DNA of 64,000 nucleotides from Streptomyces sclerotialus (lineage in GTDB: Bacteria; Actinomycetota; Actinomycetes; Streptomycetales; Streptomycetaceae), in NCBI GenBank assembly GCA_000719105.1, contig JODX01000019.1, positions 62,001-126,000 on the forward strand. Direction: 5' to 3'. Both the position numbers and the translations under genes were made by a program. Shown here one piece after another: positions 7,623-15,516 of the stretch (positions within the stretch are counted from its first letter, which is position 1; every line of letters begins with the position of its first letter). Under the pieces are notes generated by a model, which saw only the letters and a program-made list of their open reading frames with translations, did no database searches and was not told the origin of the DNA.

Positions 7623-8648
7623 TCAGTCCCGGGGGGTGGTGACCGACTGTCCGTGCTGCTGGCGGAGCTGGACCATCAGGGTGGTCAGCGTGTCGCTGGA
7701 CAGCGGGATCTGCTGACCGCGGATCGCTTGGGCGACCACCTTGCGGGTCAGTTTGTCCTCGGCCCTGACCGCTGACCGGGCGATCTCCAGCAGCTCCTCG
7801 GTGTCCGGGTCAGGTCGCCGGCCACCCGTTGTCCGGGGGTGGCGGGCAGTGACCGGCCGGAGGTCGGCCGGATAACCGCTGACCGGCTCGATGACGGCCT
7901 TTCGGTCACTGACCGCCGAGTTGGTGTCCGGCTGTCCGCCCAGGTCAGCGGCCTTGGGCTCCCGGTGGTGACTGGCGTCCGGGCTGCTGCTATCCGCTGG
8001 GTCACTGTCCCCGGTCAGTGTCCGGGCCTCCGGTGCCTGTTTGTCCAGGGACAGGCGGGACCGGTCGGTCAGGGCGGTGACCGGCTGTCCGGCGCTGACC
8101 TGAACGGGCCGCGACTGCTGTCGACCGGCCCGGTCGGTCCGAGTGACCGGGATACGCTCGGGATGACCGGCCTGCCCGAGGTCATCGCGGTCACTTCGGT
8201 CACTGTCCTTGACCGGCTCCCGGGCGATGAGGATGTACAGGTGCACCGCTCCGGCCAGGGCCAGCGGGGCGATGGTGGACAGCACCGCGACCACCATGTC
8301 TCCGAGCCTCAGCCCGGTGGCCGAGGTGTTCTCTTCATTGAGCCTGACCGCGTGCAGCGCGTTGGCCCAGATGCTGGCAGCGGTGGCCGTACCGAAGAGC
8401 GTCCAGACGTAAAACCGGGCGCGCAGCGGTGCGTCACGCAGGACCAGCAGAGCGCGGACGCCGTACGCGATGAACCCGTCGATCACCAAGGGGAAGAGGT
8501 AGGTCAGCAGCCCCCGGATGTGGATGGCGACGGCCATCTGCTGCAGGGCGTCGTACGACAGGGCGCATCCCGCACCGCCGAGGGCGATGACGACCGCGCG
8601 GTCCCACCCGGTGACAGGCGCTGTGCTCGACGCGCTCGCGATGCTCAC
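7623..8648 (-). CDS. DUF2637 membrane protein (Spd-like)
   Basis: A 341-residue protein. Residues 15-145 hold four hydrophobic segments (AVVIALGGAGCALSYDALQQ; LLTYLFPLVIDGFIAYGVRA; VWTLFGTATAASIWANALHA; VVAVLSTIAPLALAGAVHLY), the DUF2637 domain common in Streptomyces conjugative elements and sometimes linked to plasmid spread. Residues 150-285 are a polar, disordered linker rich in Asp, Arg, Pro and Thr, and 290-341 a helical tail with RKVVAQAIRGQQIPLSSDTL. The linker is encoded by DNA crowded with TGWCCGG repeats. The ATG overlaps the WhiB stop (ATGA). Confidence 0.8.
   Translation of the reverse strand: MSIASASSTAPVTGWDRAVVIALGGAGCALSYDALQQMAVAIHIRGLLTYLFPLVIDGFIAYGVRALLVLRDAPLRARFYVWTLFGTATAASIWANALHAVRLNEENTSATGLRLGDMVVAVLSTIAPLALAGAVHLYILIAREPVKDSDRSDRDDLGQAGHPERIPVTRTDRAGRQQSRPVQVSAGQPVTALTDRSRLSLDKQAPEARTLTGDSDPADSSSPDASHHREPKAADLGGQPDTNSAVSDRKAVIEPVSGYPADLRPVTARHPRTTGGRRPDPDTEELLEIARSAVRAEDKLTRKVVAQAIRGQQIPLSSDTLTTLMVQLRQQHGQSVTTPRD
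7773..8216. repeat. TGWCCGG heptamer array (iteron- or clt-like)
   Basis: TGACCGG occurs at 7773, 7850, 7880, 8078, 8144, 8164 and 8210, with one inverted copy at 8011. TGTCCGG occurs at 7802, 7830, 7925, 8019 and 8086. Thirteen or so copies in under 450 bases, not in a fixed period, far exceed what composition would give. The array coincides with the linker-coding part of the DUF2637 gene. Possible roles are a replication iteron set or a transfer-locus recognition array. Confidence 0.6.
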
Positions 8649-9211
8649 GCCGCCGTCCCGAAATAGTCACGGCCCAGGTGCATGCCGTCGCTCTCGGGGG
8701 GCGGGGTCGTCATCGTGGTCTGCTCCAGGTCTCGGTTGCGGAGGGCCCGGCGAGTCTCGCGGTACAGCTTCTGGGCATGCTCCTCGGTGACTTTCAGGAG
8801 CCATGCCAGACGCTGTTCGGTGAGGCCGTGGCGGTAGGCGGCGCGGACGACCGCGCGGCGCTCGGCCTTGGTGAGGTGAACGTCGCGCCCGGCGATGGTG
8901 GCGTTGACGCGGCTGTAGTCGAGGCGGTTGGCGAGCTTCTCGTGCAGCGGTGCGCGCTCCTCCTCGGTCATCCCTCCTCGGATGCCGTGAGTGTCGCCGC
9001 CTTCCAGGGCGGCGTCCAGGCAGAAGCGGCGGACCGGGCACTGGCCGCACAGCGACTTGGCTGCGGTGATCTTGGCGGTCTCGTCGGGCTCGGGGAAAAA
9101 GATCTCGGGGTCCACCGGGTTGTACTCGGTGCTCTGACAGACGGCCTGGTCCTGCCAGGTGTGGTCACCGAGCGAGCGGTGGCGGGCAGGGCTGATCGTC
9201 GTGGGGGTCAT
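8645..9211 (-). CDS. WhiB-family iron-sulfur regulator
   Basis: A 188-residue protein with the four cluster-binding cysteines (Cys25, Cys55, Cys58, Cys64; CGQCPVRRFC) and the downstream GIRGG turn (76-80) of the Wbl family. The C-terminal part is longer than in typical Wbl proteins of about 100 residues; residues 110-165 read like a helix-turn-helix with AERRAVVRAAYRHGLTEQRL. Wbl proteins bind a [4Fe-4S] cluster and control transcription. The gene is coupled to the DUF2637 gene and likely regulates the element itself, as Wbl proteins do in phages and plasmids. Confidence 0.88.
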   Translation of the reverse strand: MTPTTISPARHRSLGDHTWQDQAVCQSTEYNPVDPEIFFPEPDETAKITAAKSLCGQCPVRRFCLDAALEGGDTHGIRGGMTEEERAPLHEKLANRLDYSRVNATIAGRDVHLTKAERRAVVRAAYRHGLTEQRLAWLLKVTEEHAQKLYRETRRALRNRDLEQTTMTTPPPESDGMHLGRDYFGTAA

Positions 9212-9329
9212 GCGGTTGCTCCGATCGCTCTCCGCGCACGGTGGGCGTCGGCGGAGAGGTGTTGCTGGGTCGGGAAGTACGTGGGGCGGCGCGCCGGGTA
9301 CGCGGTCCGGCGTGGCGGCCTGCGGCAGG

Positions 9330-10025
9330 TCAGGCCGCGTGGGGCTGGCGTCTGCGGTCGACGGGCTCGAAGGTGACGCGGGTGGTCATCTCGGCGAGCC
9401 GGGAGGCGACGCGGTCCCCGAGGTGTTCGCGGAGGTCGCGCATGGCGAGGTTGGTGGTGATCAGTGTGGGGAGCATCAGGTTGTACCGGCGGTTGATGAG
9501 CCGGTAGGTGATCTCCTCGACCCACTCGGAGGTCTTGGCCGCACCGAGGTCGTCCAGGATCAGCAGCGGGTAGCGGCTGACCGTTTCGAGTTCGCGTTCG
9601 GTGTCATGGCCGGGGGGCGGACGTAGGTCCGCGTAGAGGTCGGCGGCCGTCGTGGCCAGCCACCTGACTGCGATACCCGCTTCGACAAGGGTTCGGACCG
9701 CGCCGTACACCTGGTGGGTCTTGCCCGCGCCGGTGACGCCGGCCAGGAGCAGGCTGGGGCCGGTGGTGATCTGCCGTCGCGCGCCGGGGTTGGGTACCTC
9801 GGCCCGGGCGATCACGTCGCGGGTCCAGGCCAGCACCTCGGGGTCGTCGGCGCGGGCGGACCGGTAGCGCGGGGGCATCCGGGTGTCCAGCAGGCCCAGC
9901 GGGGTGTAGGGCTGGTCCTCGTCCGGGGCATCGGGGAGGTGCTGTGGGTTCATGCCCCGAGCGGTGAGGATCCGCTGCAGTCGCTGCAGGGCTCCGGCGC
10001 CGAGGAGTTCGGGCTCGCGGCTCAT
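9330..10025 (-). CDS. DnaC/IstB-like AAA+ ATPase (helicase loader type)
   Basis: A 231-residue protein with Walker A GVTGAGKT (96-103), Walker B LLILDDLG (154-161) and a later ITTNLAMRDL sensor-1 region, the arrangement of DnaC/IstB ATPases. The ATG at 10025 overlaps the stop of the upstream gene (TGATG); an upstream in-frame start was rejected as it lies inside that gene. Pairing with the replication-type protein encoded just upstream suggests a phage-like initiator plus loader that could drive autonomous or post-transfer replication. The 118 bases before WhiB hold no gene I can support. Confidence 0.82.
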   Translation of the reverse strand: MSREPELLGAGALQRLQRILTARGMNPQHLPDAPDEDQPYTPLGLLDTRMPPRYRSARADDPEVLAWTRDVIARAEVPNPGARRQITTGPSLLLAGVTGAGKTHQVYGAVRTLVEAGIAVRWLATTAADLYADLRPPPGHDTERELETVSRYPLLILDDLGAAKTSEWVEEITYRLINRRYNLMLPTLITTNLAMRDLREHLGDRVASRLAEMTTRVTFEPVDRRRQPHAA

Positions 10026-11026
10026 CACAGCTCCTCGGCGTAGGCGGCGGCCGCGTCGACCGGGTTGGTCCATGCTCGGTGTGTCGCGCCGGGCCGGGAT
10101 GCCGTCTGGGCGGGGACGCGGGCGTTCATGGCGTCGTTCACCAGGCTCGGCAGCCGGGAGGGATGGCCCTGAATCTCGGCGTAGCGGGCGAGTCCGGCGC
10201 GGATGTGGTCCACGTCGATGCCTTCGGCGAGCAGCTTCTTCAGCAGGCGACCGAGGTGTCCGAGGACGTCACCGGGCGGGCGCTCGGTACAGGAGCCCAC
10301 GTACTCGGCGAGGAGGTTCCCGGCGGTGACCGTGCCGTCTGGCGCTGTGCGCCCCGTAGGTGAAGACGATCCAGGATTCATGATCCTGGATCCGGACGTC
10401 GAGGCTTCGGCGAGGTTTCTCAGAGGGTTCGGCGAAGCTTCGACGAACCGGCCTTGACCTGCAGGTTCCCCTCCCGTTGGGGAGGCCGTCCCGCTGGTGT
10501 CAGGATGCGTGTTGTCGCCGGTTCCCGGGGCCGTGGTGCGGTCGCTGTGCGGATGCGCGAGCTGTGCGGGGTGCGGGTCGATGGCTCGGTGAGGATTCAC
10601 CGAGGGCTCGTCGAGTGCTCCCCGGGTGTTCGCCTCGACCTCGACGCAGACTCCCTTGCACGGGCCGCACCTCTTGTCGCTGTTGTGGACGACGCAGACC
10701 GGGAGCCGGGACTGGCTGGGCCGGTCGATCTTCTGGTGCTCGTACCAGCCGTTGATGTGGAGGTAGCGCTTGCCGTCGCAGCCGGTGTACCGGCAGATCA
10801 GTCCGGCGTCGGCAAGCTGCTGGAGATCCTCCTCCACATGTACGGGAGTGTGCTCAGCGCGCAGCGGCCACAGGAGGCCGGCGATGATCGCCGGGTTGTC
10901 CCGATGCCGTCCGTGGTCGTCGGACTGGGTGAACAGGCCGATGTAGGTGACGACCGCGGTGACCGAGCAGGCCGCGACCCGTTCATTGACGAACAGGTCG
11001 GGCTTGACCGTCCGGATGCGGGCCAT
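10025..11026 (-). CDS. Replication initiator-like protein
   Basis: A 333-residue protein. The N-terminal 105 residues match the phage/plasmid replication-protein pattern: MARIRTVKPDLFVNERV, VVTYIGLFTQSDDHGRHRDN, then LLWPLRAEHTPVHVEEDLQQ, LICRYT and LHINGWYEHQKIDRPSQSRL (winged-helix type). A Cys pair (CGPCKGVC) follows. Residues 135-235 are a low-complexity linker, and the C-terminal 90 residues form a second helical domain. ATG 11026 has a GGGAGGG site; the upstream extension is not coding-like. With the ATPase it forms a probable replication pair. Confidence 0.7.
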   Translation of the reverse strand: MARIRTVKPDLFVNERVAACSVTAVVTYIGLFTQSDDHGRHRDNPAIIAGLLWPLRAEHTPVHVEEDLQQLADAGLICRYTGCDGKRYLHINGWYEHQKIDRPSQSRLPVCVVHNSDKRCGPCKGVCVEVEANTRGALDEPSVNPHRAIDPHPAQLAHPHSDRTTAPGTGDNTHPDTSGTASPTGGEPAGQGRFVEASPNPLRNLAEASTSGSRIMNPGSSSPTGRTAPDGTVTAGNLLAEYVGSCTERPPGDVLGHLGRLLKKLLAEGIDVDHIRAGLARYAEIQGHPSRLPSLVNDAMNARVPAQTASRPGATHRAWTNPVDAAAAYAEEL

Positions 11027-11398
11027 CAGCCCTCCCGGCGAGCGCGACGACACTGGAGCCGCCGGCACCGGCCCCGCGTCGAGGCTGCCGGTATTCCCCT
11101 GCTGGGTGGGCGCATGTGATACTCCGTCCTCATGGACGGGGCTGCGCGGTTGTCGCCTGCAAGCTGGCCACGCGGCCCCGGATCATTGGGTGCCCTCGGC
11201 GAGGGCAGCCGACGGATGCCCGGGAGTTGACGCTCCCGGGCATCGTCGTTTGGCCCCACCCCGGCCTGGACCGTTTTCGTGGGTGGATGGCACGATGATC
11301 ACACTAGACTGAGATGGGGCACCGCTGTCAACCAGAGAAAATGAAGGTGGGGCAGTCATTCACCCCAGTGAAGGCGACGCAACCGGAGGACGGCCACG
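11027..11398. other. Intergenic control region between divergent operons
   Basis: A 372-base gap between the leftward replication/mobilization operon and the rightward XRE operon. It contains a 7-base inverted repeat (11191-11197 and 11201-11207), a perfect 12-base repeat (11215-11244), a 6-base repeat (11124-11139) and an AT-richer TAGACT (11305-11310) that could be a -10 box for the XRE gene. No open frame with coding composition was seen. Probable origin, operator or promoter region. Confidence 0.5.
11215..11244. promoter_or_regulatory. 12-bp perfect inverted repeat, operator or terminator
   Basis: Arms 11215-11226 and 11233-11244 pair perfectly around a six-base TTGACG loop. The plus strand continues GTCGTTTGG, so a terminator is possible, but the site is far from any plus-strand gene end; an operator for the XRE protein or a replication structure is equally plausible. 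Confidence 0.4.
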
Positions 11399-11899
11399 AT
11401 GGACCACGAGAACAACCCATCCGCAGCACAGGGGGGCGGCGAAGCCACGCTGGCCGTTCGCCTGGACCGACTGTTCGCCACCGTCCACCCGAAGGGCCGC
11501 GGCCCGTACAGCTACGAGGAGGTGGCGTCGGGCATCCGCCGACAGGGCGGCCCGACCATCTCAGCGAGCTACATCTGGCAGCTGAGGACCGGCGCCAAGG
11601 ACAATCCGACCAAGCGCCACCTCGAGGCTCTCTCCACCTTCTTCGGCGTGAAGCCCGCCTACTTCTTCGACGACGACGAATCGGAGAAGATCGCCGCCGA
11701 ACTCGACGCGCTCGCCGCCATGCGCGATGCAGGGGTGAGATCAGTGGCTCTACGCGCGTCCGGGCTCTCCGACAAGAGCCTCAAGATCATTTCCGAATTC
11801 ATCGAACGTGCTCGAGAACTCGAAGGCCTCGGGACTCCTGACGAAAGTTTGATCATCGATGTGAATTCCAATGGCAAACATCACGATGGCGCGAACTGA
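11399..11899 (+). CDS. XRE-family transcriptional regulator
   Basis: A 166-residue protein. Residues 16-90 form a helix-turn-helix with a winged insertion: RLDRLFATVHPKGRGPYSYE, then SYIWQLRTGAKDNPTKRHLE (recognition helix) and LSTFFGVKPAYFFDDDE, as in EspR-like actinobacterial regulators. Residues 95-150 form a helical C-terminal part with ALRASGLSDKSLKIISEFIE. A GGAGGA site precedes the ATG. The neighbouring ImmA/IrrE peptidase suggests that it is the repressor cleaved by it, as in ICEBs1. Confidence 0.8.
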   Translation: MDHENNPSAAQGGGEATLAVRLDRLFATVHPKGRGPYSYEEVASGIRRQGGPTISASYIWQLRTGAKDNPTKRHLEALSTFFGVKPAYFFDDDESEKIAAELDALAAMRDAGVRSVALRASGLSDKSLKIISEFIERARELEGLGTPDESLIIDVNSNGKHHDGAN

Positions 11900-12063
11900 T
11901 GCCCCATTAGCAAGGATTCACCGACCTATTTAAACGTGATTGTCCATATTTTCCCGGCGCCGCCAGTAGCCCTCTAGATGTGCGACCGGAAATGATCCAT
12001 ATACTCGCCACGGCATCGCGGCAGCGAGTCGTACGTTCGAGAAGTGTCGGAGTCGGAGGGCAG

Positions 12064-12573
12064 ATGAAGTCCGATCGTTTGGGACCTGCCCAAGATCAGG
12101 GAATCCGGCTCGAATCCGTCCTGGACGATCTCGAACTTCCAGATCCCTTCAAGATCGAGGAGCTGCTCGCCCGCGTCTCCAAGAAGCGCGGCCGTCCTAT
12201 CCACCTGCACACGTTCCCAGCGATCACCGGTGACGAACTGCCCTGCGGAGCCTGGCTCGCCACGGAAAAGGCGGACCACATCCTCGTGGAGGACGCCACC
12301 AGTCCTCTCCACAGGGACCACATCGTGCTGCACGAGGTCAGCCACATGCTCCTTGGCCACACCCCTCGCCAAACCCTCGGCCGCCTCTTCCACCACCTCG
12401 ACGCCGACCTCGTGACGGGTGTCCTTGGCCGCACGAGCTACGAGACCGAGGAGGAGCGGAGCGCGGAGACCCTCGCCGGCCTCATCGCGACCCGTGCCGC
12501 TCTGCGTGGAAACGGCGACCGGACCACCCCCAGCACCTTGCGCCGGCTCAATGCCGTGCTCAGCGACTCCTGA
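12064..12573 (+). CDS. ImmA/IrrE-type zinc metallopeptidase
   Basis: A 169-residue protein with the zinc-peptidase motif HEVSH (His90-His94) in VLHEVSHMLLGH. The ImmA/IrrE family cleaves cognate XRE repressors. ATG 12064 is chosen for its GGAGGG site; an upstream in-frame ATG at 11980 would add 28 residues. It lies 164 bases after the XRE gene in an AT-rich gap and 13 bases before the membrane-protein gene. Inferred role: signal-dependent inactivation of the adjacent XRE regulator. Confidence 0.8.
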   Translation: MKSDRLGPAQDQGIRLESVLDDLELPDPFKIEELLARVSKKRGRPIHLHTFPAITGDELPCGAWLATEKADHILVEDATSPLHRDHIVLHEVSHMLLGHTPRQTLGRLFHHLDADLVTGVLGRTSYETEEERSAETLAGLIATRAALRGNGDRTTPSTLRRLNAVLSDS

Positions 12574-12586
12574 GAATCCCCCACAA

Positions 12587-13768
12587 ATGATTGACGCGAT
12601 ACCCGCCGTCCTGCTCTGGGCCGTCACCCTCTGGCGTGCCCGCTCCGCCTTCCGGAGACCCGAACGACTCAGTCTCTGGCTGGCCTTTGCAGCACTCGCC
12701 GTGGCCATGACGGTCCGGCCGGTCGCTATCGCGTCGGCGGTCGACGAGCACCTGCACGTCACCAACCTGTCGTTCCTGATCAAGCACGTCTGCGGGACCG
12801 TCGCGGCGGCGTCGGTCCTCACCTTCGTCGCCGACATGGCCGAGTCGAAGACCGGGATGCGCGTATCCAGGCTGCACAAGGCCGTGCCTGTCGTCACGGT
12901 CGTCCTGCTGGCTACCTGCTTCTTCGCCACGCGCCAGCCTCACGAGGCGGAAGACCTTCTGGCGGACTACGCCGACCACGCCACGATCGTCGCGTACGGC
13001 GTCGTATGGACCTCCTACCTCGGCGCCGCCCTGCTGAGCGCCACGGTGCTCTGTTTCCGCTGGGGGAGCCGCCCCGACAGTGGACTCGTCGGTCGAGGGC
13101 TGATTCTCACCGGCACCGGCACCGCCGTCGGCCTCGTATACGCCCTCCACCGCGTCGCCGTGCTGCTCCTCGACTACTTCGGCAGCAGTCCGCTCGGTGA
13201 GCACGTGAACCACACGCTCAGCACGGGCCTGCTCTTCCTGGCCCTGCTGCTGATCGTGCTGGGCAGCACCCTCCCTGCTGCCCCACGCGTCCTCGCCCGC
13301 ATCCGGGCCCACTGGCAGCTCCTTAGCCTCTACCCCCTGTGGCGCACCCTCACCGACGCCGTCCCGGAGACCCGGCTCGACACACCGCCGAGCCGCACCG
13401 TCGACGCGACCAACCCGCTGCGGACGCACGACCGGCTGTACCGGCGCACCATCGAGATCCGCGACTCGATCCTCACTCTCGCCGACCACGCACCGGCGGA
13501 ACTGCGCGGACGTGCCTACGACCACGCCACCTCCCTCGGCTTCATCGGCGCCCACGCCGACATCACCGCCGAGGCCTGCTGGCTCGCAGTCGCCCGCGAG
13601 GACCGGCTCCGCGGCGCGGCCGCCGGCTCCGGCGAGCCCATGCCCCCGGCCAGCGGTGGTCGCGACCTCAACACCGAGATCCGCGCCCTCACCACCCTCA
13701 GCACCGCCTACCGCTCCCGCGCCACGCAAGACTTCCTCCGCGCCCACCTTGGGGAGACATCGGCATGA
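12587..13768 (+). CDS. MAB_1171c-type (DUF6545-like) membrane protein
   Basis: A 393-residue protein. Seven or so hydrophobic segments occupy residues 1-240 (for example LLWAVTLWRARSAF, LAFAALAVAMTVRPVAIASA, LLFLALLLIVLGSTLPAAPR). The C-terminal 150 residues are cytoplasmic, starting HWQLLSLYPLWRTLTDAVPE, with a conserved-looking LYRRTIEIRDSILTLADHAP. This matches the MAB_1171c putative transporter family that commonly follows XRE plus ImmA/IrrE genes in actinomycetes. Substrate unknown; a receptor role is equally possible. Its stop overlaps the next start (ATGA). Confidence 0.72.
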   Translation: MIDAIPAVLLWAVTLWRARSAFRRPERLSLWLAFAALAVAMTVRPVAIASAVDEHLHVTNLSFLIKHVCGTVAAASVLTFVADMAESKTGMRVSRLHKAVPVVTVVLLATCFFATRQPHEAEDLLADYADHATIVAYGVVWTSYLGAALLSATVLCFRWGSRPDSGLVGRGLILTGTGTAVGLVYALHRVAVLLLDYFGSSPLGEHVNHTLSTGLLFLALLLIVLGSTLPAAPRVLARIRAHWQLLSLYPLWRTLTDAVPETRLDTPPSRTVDATNPLRTHDRLYRRTIEIRDSILTLADHAPAELRGRAYDHATSLGFIGAHADITAEACWLAVAREDRLRGAAAGSGEPMPPASGGRDLNTEIRALTTLSTAYRSRATQDFLRAHLGETSA

Positions 13769-14382
13769 CCGCCACCACCCAGATTCCACCCACTGCCGCT
13801 GTTCCTGTCGAGCGGCGCTCCGCCCGCCTCATCACCGAGGTTCTGGCACCCGCCAACCTGGTCATCGGCGTCCTACTCGTCATCGGCTGGCACTCCACCA
13901 AATCACTCCACGGAGTCGGCTGGGGCCTGCTCGCCGGCGCTTTCTGCGGGGGCCTGCCGATCGCCTACATCGTCGCCGGCGTCCGCCGAGGCCGCTGGAC
14001 GGACAAGCACCTCAAGGTCCGCTCCCAGCGGTGGATACCGCTCTTCGTCACCCTAGGTTCCGTCCTCGTCGGCACGGGCCTGCTCCTGGCGCTCGACGCG
14101 CCCCGCGAGGTCGTCGCCCTGGTCGCCGCCATGATCGCCGGCCTGGTCCTGACCATGGCGGTCACCCTCTGGTGGAAGGTCAGCGTTCACACCGCCGTCG
14201 CCTCCGGCGTCGCTGTCGTCATCACCGTCGCCTACGGCTGGTGGGCCGCTCTCCTCTTCCTCGGCGTCGCCGCCGTCGGCTGGTCCCGGGTCTCGCTGCG
14301 CGACCACACGACGGCACAGGTGATCGTGGGCACCATCCTGGGCGGCACGGCGGCAGCTGTGGTGTTCGCGGGGCTGCGCTGA
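13765..14382 (+). CDS. PAP2-like membrane protein
   Basis: A 205-residue protein with five or six hydrophobic segments. The motifs KVSVHTA (about 146-152) and SRVSLRDHTTAQVIVG (about 178-193) match motifs 2 and 3 of type-2 phosphatidic acid phosphatases (SxHT and SRxxxxxH), but the first motif is not clearly present and the usual PSGH is SVHT, so activity is uncertain. The start overlaps the preceding stop (ATGA), so it is coupled to the MAB_1171c-type protein. It is the last gene of the XRE module and of the mobile-looking region. Confidence 0.65.
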   Translation: MTATTQIPPTAAVPVERRSARLITEVLAPANLVIGVLLVIGWHSTKSLHGVGWGLLAGAFCGGLPIAYIVAGVRRGRWTDKHLKVRSQRWIPLFVTLGSVLVGTGLLLALDAPREVVALVAAMIAGLVLTMAVTLWWKVSVHTAVASGVAVVITVAYGWWAALLFLGVAAVGWSRVSLRDHTTAQVIVGTILGGTAAAVVFAGLR

Positions 14383-14553
14383 CCCGTCCGGATCAGACCT
14401 CTCGGAATTCGGAGGCGTCAAGCGGTTATGAAGACATGTGAATCCCCCACCCACTGCTCAACTTTGAGCACGCCATCGCGAATCACGCGTTCAACACCCT
14501 GCGGTCGTTCGTGTGGCGGCGAGTGGTCAACATGATTCCTCACGTCCGGTTCG

Positions 14554-15030
14554 GTGAACGATCCGAGGAAACGGGGTTGGGGAGACCAGGTCACCGCGCC
14601 CCTGGGCCGGCTTTTTCCGAGCACCAACCCGGTACCGCCCCAGAACCTCGTCTCGCAGGGCCACGCCGTCCTGAACACCAGCTTCTACCCCACCTACACC
14701 TACCCGGTGCCCAGCAGTCCGGTGCCTGCCACGCCGCGGGCCATGTACGAGAACTGGTCCGTGCACCGCTTCCACGGCTTCGCCTACACGGACGACCACG
14801 GCAGCGGGTACCCCTTCCACGACCTCGATGCCGCGGACCCGAACAACCGCGGCGCCGCCGTGCACTTCTGGAGCGGCGGATCCACAACCTGGACAGAGGA
14901 ACAGACCACCGAGTCCCTGTTCCCGCGCCTGCGCGTGATGGCGCAGAAGACGTGGGAGTCGGCACCGCTCGTCGGCAGCTACGCGGAGTTCGAACCGCTC
15001 TTCCGGCTCGTCGGGTCGGCGCCCGGCTGA
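14554..15030 (+). pseudogene. C-terminal fragment of a GH20 beta-N-acetylhexosaminidase
   Basis: About 158 residues matching only the end of Streptomyces family-20 hexosaminidases: NLVSQGHAVLNTSFYPTYTY, then RGAAVHFWSGGSTTWTEEQT and LFPRLRVMAQKTWESAPL. The catalytic barrel half with the Asp-Glu pair is missing, so this is a truncated remnant. The only start is a GTG at 14554; the sequence just upstream (14440-14553) is unlike the gene. The break coincides with the right edge of the mobile-looking region. A 12-base hairpin follows the stop. Confidence 0.65.
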
Positions 15031-15038
15031 CAGGCCCC

Positions 15039-15072
15039 GGGGAGGACGGCCGGACCGCCTGCCGTCCTCCCC
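15039..15072 (+). terminator. Terminator hairpin after the GH20 remnant
   Basis: Perfect 12-base arms (15039-15050 and 15061-15072) with a 10-base loop lie nine bases after the stop at 15030. There is no T-run, as is usual in Streptomyces. Confidence 0.6.
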
Positions 15073-15117
15073 GCCGTCCCGCACCACCCGAAGCACGTCC
15101 TTTCCGTCCTTCACGCT

Positions 15118-15312
15118 CGAAAGGTCATGACCCTGGCCCCACACGGCGAGTGCAACGCCGAGATCGCCGACCACCTCGTCCTCAGCCCGCTGACCGTACG
15201 CAGTCACGTCCAGCGCGCCATGAGCGAGCTGGACGCCCGCGACCGGGCGCGGCTCGTGGTGATTGCCCACCGGTTCGGACCGATCCGGCCGTGCCCACGT
15301 CAGGGTGGCTGA
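15118..15312 (+). pseudogene. LuxR-type response-regulator C-terminal fragment
   Basis: About 65 residues corresponding to the LuxR/FixJ helix-turn-helix end: VMTLAPHGECNAEIADHLVL then SPLTVRSHVQRAMSELDARD and RARLVVIAHRFG, ending at a TGA. The receiver domain and the start of the DNA-binding domain are missing; an ATG at 15127 lies inside the domain. Likely a fragment left by a rearrangement, as with the adjacent GH20 piece. Whether it is expressed is doubtful. Confidence 0.55.
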
Positions 15313-15405
15313 TCCGCGAAGCACCGGCGGCTCCTCGCGCCAGGATCCGGCCGACAGCGTGACGAGGCTGCGGCCTGCACTGCCGGATAAGCCGTCGGTA
15401 ACGTC

Positions 15406-15448
15406 CGCCGAAGTCCCCGTACGCGCGAAGCGGACGGGGACTTCGGCG
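15406..15448. terminator. Strong bidirectional hairpin
   Basis: Perfect 15-base arms (15406-15420 and 15434-15448) enclose a 13-base loop. It lies between the plus-strand LuxR fragment and the minus-strand amidohydrolase ending at 15517, so it probably terminates the latter. Otherwise 15313-15516 holds nothing I can call. Confidence 0.65.
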
Positions 15449-15516
15449 ACACGCGTCCCGCGCAGGCGGCGGGACCGGGCCCGTGACGCGCGCGAGGGGT
15501 GATGGCGGCACCCTCG

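Noticed and set aside
9208..9525. A 105-residue minus-strand frame before the WhiB gene
   Set aside because: The last 40 residues look coding-like, but there is no start codon except a CTG, and most of the frame overlaps the ATPase gene.
14500..14610. Possible group II intron end (CGTCCGGTTCGGTGAACG)
   Set aside because: The matching partner strand for a domain V hairpin is absent and no reverse transcriptase gene is seen.
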